A stretch of 64,000 nucleotides of DNA from a virus. This document shows positions 57,305-64,000 of the stretch, piece after piece (within the stretch, counting starts at the first letter, position 1; every line of letters starts with the position of its first letter). The stretch is from the IMG/VR virus record IMGVR_UViG_3300028393_000019, positions 62,001 through 126,000 of that record; one strand, given 5' to 3'. The notes under the pieces are model-generated. The model ran no database searches and was not told where the DNA came from. It saw only the letters and a list, made by a program, of their open reading frames with translations. The position numbers and the translations under genes were made by a program.

Positions 57305-57546
57305 TTTAGTCTAAACTGTTCTAATATTTGATTGGCTTCTGCATATTCCAAACTCATTTCAGCTTCGATAGCCAGTTCATGTGCTTTGAGCTGTAGCTCT
57401 GCTGAGTAAGCATCCATCAGCTCTTGTGCATAGGCTCTGTCGTCCGCATCTGCCTGCGCCCAAAAAGCCTGGAAGTCATCGCCTTTGACATTGAGCAGAA
57501 AGTTGAGATTGTCTCTATCCCAATCATTAGTAATTAAGCCTCGCAT
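57301..57546 (-). CDS. Helical early protein (81 aa)
   Basis: Mostly helix (FQAFWAQADADDRAYAQEL, LQLKAHELAIEAEMSLEYA). Overlaps upstream gene by 13 nt. Confidence 0.78.
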   Translation of the reverse strand: MRGLITNDWDRDNLNFLLNVKGDDFQAFWAQADADDRAYAQELMDAYSAELQLKAHELAIEAEMSLEYAEANQILEQFRLK

Positions 57547-57911
57547 GCTAGTTCCTTTACATGTTTACAAGTACCGCGAAATGTGTAACCAGGGCAAGTA
57601 CAGGTGTTTTCATCTGTGTTCACTTCGTACCAAGTGTTGGGTTTTGAACCCTGCACCTTCTTGATAAACAGCAATGGCTCAGCCACATCAATGTGTGCTT
57701 TTAGCAATTTGGCCCAATTGTTGAACGGATTGGGTTCTACCTTTTCAAACTTGCGTCCTCGCTTGTCAAAGCCTTTGATTGGCTGTTTGAAAAAGTAAGG
57801 CTCTAGTTCGCCCTGCTTGATATAAGCGATAAGGTTGTTGCTGTCCAGCAAGTAGGTATGATTTGGGCATTTGGTATCACCCCAATCAGTTGTTTCCTTG
57901 TATGCTTCCAT
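57534..57911 (-). CDS. SWIM-type zinc-finger protein (125 aa)
   Basis: The C-terminus CTCPGYTFRGTCKHV is a CxC...CxH SWIM finger, used in DNA or protein binding. The rest is an alpha/beta domain (LIAYIKQGELEPYFF, PLLFIKKVQG). First gene of the minus-strand block from the divergent promoter, so expressed very early. Confidence 0.85.
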   Translation of the reverse strand: MEAYKETTDWGDTKCPNHTYLLDSNNLIAYIKQGELEPYFFKQPIKGFDKRGRKFEKVEPNPFNNWAKLLKAHIDVAEPLLFIKKVQGSKPNTWYEVNTDENTCTCPGYTFRGTCKHVKELACEA

Positions 57912-57943
57912 TGCGTGCCTTTCTATGATTGCCTAATACGTAT

Positions 57944-57972
57944 ATTATACAGTCATTTTGAAACAAAGTCAA
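57944..57972 (-). promoter_or_regulatory. Early promoter, minus arm of divergent pair
   Basis: TTGACT, 17 nt, TATAAT. The plus-strand promoter begins 22 bp away. Confidence 0.85.
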
Positions 57973-57994
57973 GAGCATTTTGGCTATCTGGTCC

Positions 57995-58023
57995 TTGACA
58001 TTGTTCATTTTTGGTACTATAAT
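57995..58023 (+). promoter_or_regulatory. Early promoter, plus arm of divergent pair
   Basis: TTGACA, 17 nt, TATAAT; ATG 58040 follows after 16 nt. Confidence 0.88.
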
Positions 58024-58039
58024 AAGCACATCATCAATT

Positions 58040-58921
58040 ATGAAAGACAGCATGAAACGCTCAAACATCAAGGACGCTTTTGGCGGTGAAGTACCATTTA
58101 CCAAATTTATCGCTAGCGATCAGGAAACTTCTAGACGATTGCTGACTGCATTGGATCTTAGTTATGAGGACGGCTATAATATAACACCAGAAGAACATAC
58201 TACACATTCAAAACGTGTTGACCTTGTGGTACGCGATAGAGATCAGGAAATATTCCTTGTGATCGAAAGCCAAGATGCCAGCGGTTGGTTAGATGCTGTA
58301 CATGCCAGTAAGATTACATATTATATGTACGACAAGAAGTGTGATGATGGTGTATTGATTTGTGAAGATGCCGATGAACACATCAAGGGATTCGTCAAAT
58401 GGCTAAATGAAAATACGCCACTGCGTATCACTTTAGTCAATGTGGTTATTTTTGAACTCAAAGACAGTCCGCATTGTGAGTTTATACCTTTGATTAGACC
58501 CAGTCAGATGGCAGACAAGAAAGTTGTTCGACGTGCATCTAACACAACTGAAGGTGAAACACAAGGACATTTTGATCATTTGGCACAGGTGTTTAATGAC
58601 AATCCGGGTATGTTTACCAATCAAACCGGACGTTATGTCAGCAAGAATAACGTAGCCGGTCTGGGTGTTAACGTGGGCATTGTGCCTTATCGTAATGAAG
58701 GATACTATGTTGATATTTGGCATGCTGGCAAGTATGACAACGACACATTCCGTAGGACTTTTAGCGATGTTTGCAATCAAAACGGTTATGAGCCCAAGTT
58801 CCAAAAATCTAGAGCCTATGTCAACGGAGACAAGGTTGTAACTTTGGATGGAGCCATGCAAGCATTTAAGATGATGGTCAATGGCTTAGAAAATAAAGAG
58901 ATCCTAGTACAGCCCGAGTAA
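58040..58921 (+). CDS. PD-(D/E)XK nuclease-like protein (293 aa)
   Basis: ATG 58040 is used because the longer frame (57980) includes the promoter. The core SKRVDLVVRDRDQEIFLVIESQ, seen as KRVDLVVRD and FLVIESQ, gives the D...ExQ pattern of PD-(D/E)XK-like nucleases, followed by ITYYMYDKKCDDGVLIC. The C-terminal half is a separate alpha/beta domain (GVNVGIVPYRNEG, YEPKFQKSRAYV). It may cut host DNA or counter defence. Confidence 0.68.
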   Translation: MKDSMKRSNIKDAFGGEVPFTKFIASDQETSRRLLTALDLSYEDGYNITPEEHTTHSKRVDLVVRDRDQEIFLVIESQDASGWLDAVHASKITYYMYDKKCDDGVLICEDADEHIKGFVKWLNENTPLRITLVNVVIFELKDSPHCEFIPLIRPSQMADKKVVRRASNTTEGETQGHFDHLAQVFNDNPGMFTNQTGRYVSKNNVAGLGVNVGIVPYRNEGYYVDIWHAGKYDNDTFRRTFSDVCNQNGYEPKFQKSRAYVNGDKVVTLDGAMQAFKMMVNGLENKEILVQPE

Positions 58922-58924
58922 ATA
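58919..58924 (+). promoter_or_regulatory. Late promoter TAAATA, 5 nt before ATG 58930
   Basis: AGTAAATATC; its first bases are the stop codon of the nuclease-like gene. Confidence 0.6.
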
Positions 58925-58929
58925 TCTTC

Positions 58930-59748
58930 ATGAAGATATTAGTAACTGGCCACGAAGGCTTTATTGGACGCAACATGCTGGCCTGGCTCCATCAAGAGGA
59001 CGGCTGGCATGTTGACGGCTACGAGTATGATCCTAATGTTTTTCCAGATGTAAGTTCATATGATTGGGTCATACACTTAGGCGCCATTGCCGATATGACC
59101 TACACAGATGTAGAGCAAATACTCAAACAGAACTTGGAGTTTAGTCAACGACTGTTTCACGATTGCAATCTGCACGGTGTTAACCTACAGTATGCCAGTT
59201 CTAGTTCAGTTTATGGTGATACCAAAGACTTTAGTGAACTGGCGCCGTGCAATCCACAAACACCTTATGCATGGAGCAAGTTCCTATTTGATCGTTGGGT
59301 GTTCCAACAAGATGTAAAGATATATGTACAAGGGTTTCGTTACTTCAATGTATACGGCAAATGGATGCACCTACGTGGCAAACGTGCCAATGCTATAGTC
59401 AAGTGGCGCGATCAAGCACGTAAGGAAGGCAAAATCACTGTATGGGAAACAGCAGAACATATCAAACGTGATTGGACTTGGGTTGGCGATGTTTGTCGCT
59501 TGCACATAGACTTTATTAAAACAGTCAACGGATCAGGTATTTGGAATTGTGGCGCAGGACTGGCACACAGTTTTTTAGATATAGCCGAAGAGATAGCCGA
59601 ACAAGAGGGTGTAGAGCTAGAGTTCGTTCCTGTGCCTGAAGCAGAAAAAACACGTTTTAGACACAGAACCAAAGCAGATCTAACACATTTAAAAGAAACA
59701 ATAGGCAAACGCAAGTGGCTAAATGTATTTGAGTTTCTAGCACAATAG
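58930..59748 (+). CDS. NAD-dependent epimerase, ADP-heptose 6-epimerase-like (272 aa)
   Basis: The Rossmann start ILVTGHEGFIGRNM (GxxGxxG), SSSSVYGD, catalytic YAWSK (Tyr-x3-Lys) and FRYFNVYGKWMHLRGK fit extended SDR epimerases, closest by eye to HldD, which makes the heptose of lipopolysaccharide inner core. It acts in the cytoplasm on nucleotide sugars. In a phage it may alter LPS late in infection. Confidence 0.82.
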   Translation: MKILVTGHEGFIGRNMLAWLHQEDGWHVDGYEYDPNVFPDVSSYDWVIHLGAIADMTYTDVEQILKQNLEFSQRLFHDCNLHGVNLQYASSSSVYGDTKDFSELAPCNPQTPYAWSKFLFDRWVFQQDVKIYVQGFRYFNVYGKWMHLRGKRANAIVKWRDQARKEGKITVWETAEHIKRDWTWVGDVCRLHIDFIKTVNGSGIWNCGAGLAHSFLDIAEEIAEQEGVELEFVPVPEAEKTRFRHRTKADLTHLKETIGKRKWLNVFEFLAQ

Positions 59749-59754
59749 AAACAA

Positions 59755-59760
59755 TAAATA
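59755..59760 (+). promoter_or_regulatory. Late promoter TAAATA, 7 nt before ATG 59768
   Basis: AATAAATACA. Confidence 0.6.
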
Positions 59761-59767
59761 CATTACT

Positions 59768-60187
59768 ATGCGAATATCCGAACTATTAAACGAATCTAAA
59801 ACAGACAAAATTGCTCCTAGTAAGCCACGCAATTTCGTGGCTAAGAATGCCAAGGGCAGTGGTTCTGGCGCACACAAAGACAAGAGTAAAACTATTCCTC
59901 GCAAGGAAAAGCACAAGAAGTCTATGCCTGTATGCGAGCATTGCGGTGAACTGCATGAAGTCCAGTTAGATGAGCATGGCAAGGCCAGCAAACAGCTATG
60001 TCAAAGTTCAAAACCTGACAGCGAACTGGGTGCCAGTAATCTAGCATCATGCAAGAGTCAAGGTCTACGTGCTCGTGATGGTGAGAAGAGTCACAAGCTG
60101 GGCAAGAGTCCCAAAAGCCGAATCAAAGTAGGCGGCCATCGTATCAAAGGCAAGAAGTACGGCGGACCTTTGCCTGACTGGAGTTAG
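59768..60187 (+). CDS. Basic late protein with capsid-targeting-like N-terminus (139 aa)
   Basis: MRISELLNE|S gives a perfect L-x-E|S prohead-protease site at residue 9. The rest is very basic (KPRNFVAKNAKG, KHKKSMP, KVGGHRIKGKKYGG), with a CEHCGELH zinc-type motif at about residues 59-66. Likely a DNA-binding internal head protein; inference. Confidence 0.75.
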   Translation: MRISELLNESKTDKIAPSKPRNFVAKNAKGSGSGAHKDKSKTIPRKEKHKKSMPVCEHCGELHEVQLDEHGKASKQLCQSSKPDSELGASNLASCKSQGLRARDGEKSHKLGKSPKSRIKVGGHRIKGKKYGGPLPDWS

Positions 60188-60188
60188 G

Positions 60189-60701
60189 ATGAAAGTTACG
60201 GAACTGGTTCAAGAAAGTTCGTGGGATGAATTCCTAAGCAAAAGTCTCGGTGATGTTACCGGTGGCGGATCTGTCGGTTCCTTACTGAGTAAATCATCTG
60301 ATAAAACAGACATCAGTAAACCATACATCGGTTACAAGACAGGTAAGATGATCCGACCAGTTGATGCTAAGGCAGGCAGTCCTTTTGGCCCTAGGCATGG
60401 CCAATCTCATAATGGAACAGACTTTCCGGTACCAACCGGCACTCCTGTTAAATCGCCCGAAGACGGCGTTATTAAAAAAACAGGATCAGACAGAATGAAT
60501 GGCAATCATGTGGTTATCTCAAGCGGAAACAACGAACACTGGCTCTTACATTTGTCTAAGATCAATGTATCCAACGGACAAAAGGTCAATCAAGGAGATG
60601 TGGTTGGTTTATCAGGCAGTACTGGTAAATCAACAGGACCGCATCTACACTGGGAAGTTCATGTTGCCGGCCGTCCAGTAGATCCAACCACCGTGGCTTA
60701 A
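60189..60701 (+). CDS. M23-family murein endopeptidase with late leader (170 aa)
   Basis: The catalytic zinc site is visible: HNGTD (His74, Asp78) and HLHWEVH near residue 153. The family cuts peptide cross-links in peptidoglycan. The N-terminal 33 residues (MKVTELVQE|SSWDEFL..., GDVTGGGSVGSLL) are nearly identical to the next gene's and carry a protease-type site after Glu9. No signal peptide, so it is probably virion-borne. Confidence 0.88.
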   Translation: MKVTELVQESSWDEFLSKSLGDVTGGGSVGSLLSKSSDKTDISKPYIGYKTGKMIRPVDAKAGSPFGPRHGQSHNGTDFPVPTGTPVKSPEDGVIKKTGSDRMNGNHVVISSGNNEHWLLHLSKINVSNGQKVNQGDVVGLSGSTGKSTGPHLHWEVHVAGRPVDPTTVA

Positions 60702-60705
60702 CAAT

Positions 60706-61317
60706 ATGAAAATAACAGAACTGGTACGTGAAAGCTCATGGGACGAATTTCTGAGCAAGAGTCTTGGAGATGTAACTGGTGGAGGATCTGTCGGTTCATT
60801 GCTTGGTCCATCTGGTAACAGCAAAACAAGTGACACTAGTTCAGACACAGACTCAAGCACAGCAGGTGCAACATCGGCTCGTGTTGACAAAGACGGATCT
60901 ATTGTGATAGGCAATCAAAAACGCAGTGGCGGTACAATATCTTGGAGAGCAAACAACCCGGGTAATGTCATGTACGGCGCATTTGCCAAGAGCCACGGAT
61001 CAATAGGATCGGCCAAAGCTGCCGATGCAGAACCTGTTGCCATCATGCCAACTCTGGATCACGGTATTAAAATGCAGATGGCACTGTGGCGCAGGCCCAT
61101 GTACAACAATTTGACCATTGACAAAGGAGCTCAGCAATGGGCTGTTGCTGTCAAGAAACAAGGACGCGGATCCAAGTATGCTCGAGACCTTGCCGCAGGA
61201 GCAGGTGCAACCATTGATACTAGAGTTTCGGATCTATCCGATGACCAACTCAAAGGATTGATCAAGGCTCAGATGCACTGGGAAGGATTCAAACCAGGAA
61301 CAGTGACCACAGTTTGA
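60706..61317 (+). CDS. NNPGN-type murein-hydrolase-like protein with late leader (203 aa)
   Basis: After the shared 33-residue N-terminus (MKITELVRE|SSWDEFL) and a Ser/Thr/Asp linker (34-60), the C-terminal 140 residues (WRANNPGN at 80-87, EPVAIMPTLDHG, MYNNLTIDKGAQQWAV, HWEG) match the 754-aa protein and recall the NNPGN lysozyme-like domain of phage virions. Likely a virion muramidase; catalytic Glu not assigned. Confidence 0.75.
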   Translation: MKITELVRESSWDEFLSKSLGDVTGGGSVGSLLGPSGNSKTSDTSSDTDSSTAGATSARVDKDGSIVIGNQKRSGGTISWRANNPGNVMYGAFAKSHGSIGSAKAADAEPVAIMPTLDHGIKMQMALWRRPMYNNLTIDKGAQQWAVAVKKQGRGSKYARDLAAGAGATIDTRVSDLSDDQLKGLIKAQMHWEGFKPGTVTTV

Positions 61318-61325
61318 TCTGCAAG

Positions 61326-61331
61326 TAAATA
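61326..61331 (+). promoter_or_regulatory. Late promoter TAAATA, 4 nt before ATG 61336
   Basis: AGTAAATATCTC then ATG. Confidence 0.62.
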
Positions 61332-61335
61332 TCTC

Positions 61336-61884
61336 ATGGAACTAATAGGTAATTTATTAATCGCACCACCGGCTGTGAAAACCAGCTTCTGGCACAAGAG
61401 TGTTATCATGATCACAGAGCATCATGGACAAGGCAGTGTGGGACTTGTGCTGGGCAGACGCAGTGAACTCACTATTAAACAGTTTGGCGCACAGTTGGGT
61501 TTCACTATCAATCAACCTGGACACTTGTATGTGGGTGGTCCAGTCAACAGTCAAAGTCTCAGCTTCTTGCACACCAGCGAATGGTTCAGCAAGAACACCA
61601 TGAAGATCACTGATCGATATTCAGTAAGCTCAGCAGAAGATATACTGCCCAGAATGGCCATGGGAGATGTACCAATCAAATGGCGCTTGTTCTTGGGCAT
61701 GTGTGGTTGGGGTGCAGGTCAGTTGTTGGGCGAGTTGAAGGGTATCGCACCTTGGAATCATGCCACCAGTTGGTGTACGGCCACAGCCGACATGGATCTA
61801 ATATTCGAAAATGACGGCAAAGATCAATGGTGTACAGCTTTGGATCGTTCTGCACAAGAATTTGCTCATAACACGTTAGCGTAA
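61336..61884 (+). CDS. YqgE/A​lgH (UPF0301) family protein (182 aa)
   Basis: MELIGNLLIAPP, FWHKSVIMITEHHGQGSVGLVLGRR (seen as KSVIMITEHH and GSVGLVLGR), YVGGPVN and FLGMCGWGAGQL match the bacterial YqgE/AlgH family of full length. Its biochemical role is unclear, though AlgH affects regulation in Pseudomonas. Unusual in a phage; here under a late promoter. Confidence 0.88.
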   Translation: MELIGNLLIAPPAVKTSFWHKSVIMITEHHGQGSVGLVLGRRSELTIKQFGAQLGFTINQPGHLYVGGPVNSQSLSFLHTSEWFSKNTMKITDRYSVSSAEDILPRMAMGDVPIKWRLFLGMCGWGAGQLLGELKGIAPWNHATSWCTATADMDLIFENDGKDQWCTALDRSAQEFAHNTLA

Positions 61885-61890
61885 TCATTG

Positions 61891-61919
61891 TTGACATAAG
61901 TACATTATGAGCGTATAAT
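61891..61919 (+). promoter_or_regulatory. Early sigma-70 promoter for the HNH gene
   Basis: TTGACA, 17 nt, TATAAT. Confidence 0.87.
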
Positions 61920-61966
61920 GTATACTTCATAGGTTGGGTCTGTAACACAATCAAAAGAGGTTTATT

Positions 61967-62482
61967 ATGGCAGATACTCTGCTACTTAATGCTGATGGCT
62001 TGCCCGTAAGTTACATGCCATTAAGCACACTAATTTGGGAAGACGCTATCAAATACATGGTTCTAGACAAGGCCGATGTGTTGATGTGGCATGACGATTG
62101 GATTGTACATTCAGCCACGTGGGAAACGCCTGTACCCAGTGTTATGATGCTTCGTGAATACATGAAGCCAAAAGTCACAGTTCGATTCAGTCGTGCCAAT
62201 ATCTATCTACGTGACAATGCCACTTGTGCCTACTGTTTGAAACCTGTTGAACGCAAAGTGGCCACTCTGGATCATGTGCTACCGGTCAGCAAAGGCGGCA
62301 AGACCACTTGGGAAAACTGTGTAACAGCCTGTGCACCATGTAACAGTCACAAGAGTGATACTACCAAAGGATGGAAGCCCAAATTCAAACCTTACAAGCC
62401 AGACTTCTACGAACTAGTAAATAAGCGTAAGAAAGAAGCATTTAACTTAAGGTACGAAGAATGGCTACAATTCATCCGGTAA
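61967..62482 (+). CDS. HNH endonuclease (171 aa)
   Basis: The C-terminal half has the HNH zinc-type site: CAYC, LDHVLPVSKGGKTTWENCV (seen as LDHVLPVSKGG) and CAPCNSHKSD. The N-terminal half is a separate alpha/beta domain (LLLNADGLPVSYMPL). It cuts DNA; it could be a free-standing nuclease or homing enzyme. RBS AGAGG. Overlaps the DUF454 gene by 22 nt. Confidence 0.9.
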   Translation: MADTLLLNADGLPVSYMPLSTLIWEDAIKYMVLDKADVLMWHDDWIVHSATWETPVPSVMMLREYMKPKVTVRFSRANIYLRDNATCAYCLKPVERKVATLDHVLPVSKGGKTTWENCVTACAPCNSHKSDTTKGWKPKFKPYKPDFYELVNKRKKEAFNLRYEEWLQFIR

Positions 62483-62895
62483 AGAAGTTCTTATGGACAG
62501 TCCTAGGCTTTTTAAGTCTAGGCATGGCGTATGTTGGGCTGGTCACGCCCGGCATACCCTACAGTTGCTTTGTGGTGGCCGCGGCCTACTGTTTTGCCAA
62601 GGGCAACGAACGTATGCATCGTTGGCTATACAATCATAAGATCTTCGGCCCGTTCCTTACCAACTGGAATACCAAGCGTGTGTTCCCTACCAAGATGAAG
62701 TTCTTCATGCTGGCCATGATGAGCTCTAGCTTGATCATCATGAGCTTTACTGTTCCCGTTAAGGGCGTGATCTATACAGGTATCTTTATGCTGTGTGTGG
62801 CCATATGGGCTTGGCGTTGGCCCGGTAGTGTAGAAGAACACGATCGACGCATCGCAGAGGGCCGTAAGATAGGCTGGTTCAACAATAGCTTCTAA
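62461..62895 (+). CDS. DUF454 (YbaN-like) inner-membrane protein (144 aa)
   Basis: LWTVLGFLSLGMAYVGLVTPGIPYSCFVVAAAYCFAKGNERMHRWL, seen as GLVTPGIPYSCFVVAA and CFAKGNERMHRWL, matches YbaN/DUF454, with two more membrane helices (FFMLAMMSSSLIIMSF, GIFMLCVAIWAWRW). A host-type membrane protein of unknown role. Confidence 0.85.
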   Translation: MATIHPVKKFLWTVLGFLSLGMAYVGLVTPGIPYSCFVVAAAYCFAKGNERMHRWLYNHKIFGPFLTNWNTKRVFPTKMKFFMLAMMSSSLIIMSFTVPVKGVIYTGIFMLCVAIWAWRWPGSVEEHDRRIAEGRKIGWFNNSF

Positions 62896-62897
62896 GC

Positions 62898-62903
62898 TAA
62901 ATA
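62898..62903 (+). promoter_or_regulatory. Late promoter TAAATA, 4 nt before ATG 62908
   Basis: GCTAAATATTGT then ATG. Confidence 0.6.
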
Positions 62904-62907
62904 TTGT

Positions 62908-63111
62908 ATGAGAGCCGCAGAATTCCTAAGAGGGTTAGCAGATATGATCGATGCAATGGATAGTAAATCCAGCAACGATAGTGTCGACGCAGAACAAAAA
63001 GACCTAAACCCTATAATGGTACCACCATTGCAACAGCATATCGAACTGGCCAAAGCCGGACAGGGCAAGGACAGCGAAGTAATTCAAAAACTCACTCGCA
63101 GTGAGCACTAA
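62908..63111 (+). CDS. Small late protein (67 aa)
   Basis: MRAAEFLRGLADMIDAMD has the capsid-leader layout but no I/L-x-E site. NPIMVPPLQQHIELAKAG follows and is familiar from marine T4-like phages. Probably structural. Confidence 0.75.
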   Translation: MRAAEFLRGLADMIDAMDSKSSNDSVDAEQKDLNPIMVPPLQQHIELAKAGQGKDSEVIQKLTRSEH

Positions 63112-63121
63112 TCAAAGCCGA

Positions 63122-63127
63122 TAAATA
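63122..63127 (+). promoter_or_regulatory. Late promoter TAAATA, 19 nt before ATG 63147
   Basis: GATAAATACT with a weak RBS (AGGGT) in the leader. Confidence 0.6.
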
Positions 63128-63146
63128 CTCTAACTAGGGTATTTCG

Positions 63147-63977
63147 ATGGCTTTCGCACAAAAACTATTCACCAGCTTACAGAACTACAACAATCCGGAC
63201 ACTAGGATCGGTGAGCTTAACCGCATTTGGTATGATAGTGTCAATAATGTATTTCGTATACAGTTAGATACTACAACTCCTGGCGGTACTATTATAGGTT
63301 TTAGTGGAGTTACCTATAAAGGTCTATATAACGTAACAACTAACACTCCTGCTATATCAGATGCAACAGGATTGGCAGGCTGGGAATGGACCGTATCAGG
63401 CTCCGGAACTCGTAATTTTGGCAACGGCCCGATAGTTATGCAAGACGGTGACTTGCTAATCCATAATGGATCGCATTATGATTTGATTCCTGGACCAAGA
63501 ACACAACTACAGGCCAACTGGACTGAAACTAATTCAAGTCTTGTATCTTTCATACTTAACAAACCAGTATTGGCCACAGTAGCAACTAGTGGTAGTTATA
63601 CTGATTTAACTAATAAGCCTACTATTCCAGCCGCACAAATACAAAGCGATTGGACACAGGCAACAACTTCAGCACTTGATTATATTAAAAACAAACCTAA
63701 TCTTACTATAAAATCAACTAGACTAGTTACCACTGCTACTTATCTAGCCACTACCAGCGATTACTATATTGGTGTTAACCGAGCAGGCGCAGTTGCTATT
63801 ACACTACCCACGCCTGGCGATGGATATGAACTGGTAATCAAAGACGAAAGCGGTGCGTGTACCACTTATCCAATCAGCATTGTGGGAACTATAGACAATG
63901 ATGCTGGCGGTGCCACACTATCAATTAACAATGGAGCCTTGCATCTAATATATAGATCAGGATGGAGAATAATCTAA
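63147..63977 (+). CDS. Tail-fibre-like protein (276 aa)
   Basis: N-terminus AQKLFTSLQNYNNPDTRIG, then VMQDGDLLIHNGSHYDLI and a QSDWTQATTSALDYIKNKP repeat-type motif used in phage fibres, ending in a beta domain (YYIGVNRAGAVAITLP, HLIYRSGWRII). The stop TAA overlaps the next ATG. Confidence 0.82.
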   Translation: MAFAQKLFTSLQNYNNPDTRIGELNRIWYDSVNNVFRIQLDTTTPGGTIIGFSGVTYKGLYNVTTNTPAISDATGLAGWEWTVSGSGTRNFGNGPIVMQDGDLLIHNGSHYDLIPGPRTQLQANWTETNSSLVSFILNKPVLATVATSGSYTDLTNKPTIPAAQIQSDWTQATTSALDYIKNKPNLTIKSTRLVTTATYLATTSDYYIGVNRAGAVAITLPTPGDGYELVIKDESGACTTYPISIVGTIDNDAGGATLSINNGALHLIYRSGWRII

Positions 63978-64000
63978 TGACATATCTTTTTAACAACAAC
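63977..64000 (+). CDS. Start of a gene cut by the window end
   Basis: ATG 63977 overlaps the upstream TAA; MTYLFNNN is all that is visible. Probably another fibre or virion gene. Confidence 0.55.

Noticed and set aside
1-64000. CRISPR arrays, insertion sequences, integrase or attachment sites
   Set aside because: None seen: no spaced direct-repeat array, no transposase or integrase-like protein, no tRNA-end duplication.

Overview
The window is a 64-kb piece of a large T4-like lytic myophage genome, cut at both ends. The evidence is a T4-type set of genes in one window: terminase large subunit, gp32-like single-strand binding protein, UvsX, a UvsY-like protein, UvsW, a DnaB/gp41-type helicase and a gp61-type primase. 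T4-type late promoter boxes (TAAATA) stand in front of virion-type genes. The host is probably a Gram-negative bacterium with ordinary sigma-70 promoters: near-perfect TTGACA-17-TATAAT early promoters are common, and the phage carries a heptose-epimerase-like gene, an AlgH/YqgE-like gene and a lipoprotein. The host genus cannot be read from the sequence.

Layout. (1) 1-18.1 kb, plus strand: packaging, replication and recombination genes, with a NodU-type carbamoyltransferase between primase and helicase, a 2OG-Fe(II) oxygenase-like gene, and a 193-residue protein that looks like a miniature DNA polymerase III alpha (DnaE) core. (2) 18.6-31.9 kb: fibre and adhesin genes, including two very large paralogues (2305 and 1439 aa). 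(3) 31.9-37.3 kb: late genes whose N-termini look like T4 capsid-targeting peptides ending in a prohead-protease site. (4) 37.3-57.9 kb, minus strand: about 65 small early genes and one tRNA-Ile(CAT). From 39.6 to 47.6 kb almost every gene or gene pair has its own consensus promoter, and many share an extended ribosome-binding site, AAGGAGCGAA. From 49 to 57.9 kb the genes form long overlapping operons with few promoters. (5) 58.0-64 kb, plus strand: a PD-(D/E)XK-like gene from a divergent early promoter, then late accessory genes: heptose epimerase, two murein-hydrolase-type proteins with a duplicated N-terminus, AlgH/YqgE, HNH nuclease, DUF454 membrane protein and fibre genes.

Main observations: the miniature DnaE-like protein; the family of capsid-targeting-like N-termini, two of them on murein hydrolases; a bimodal distance between TAAATA and the start codon (4-7 nt or 19-25 nt) that predicts many leaderless late mRNAs; terminator hairpins embedded in early promoters; and the repeated early ribosome-binding motif. 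All homology statements come from recognising motifs by eye; no database was searched.
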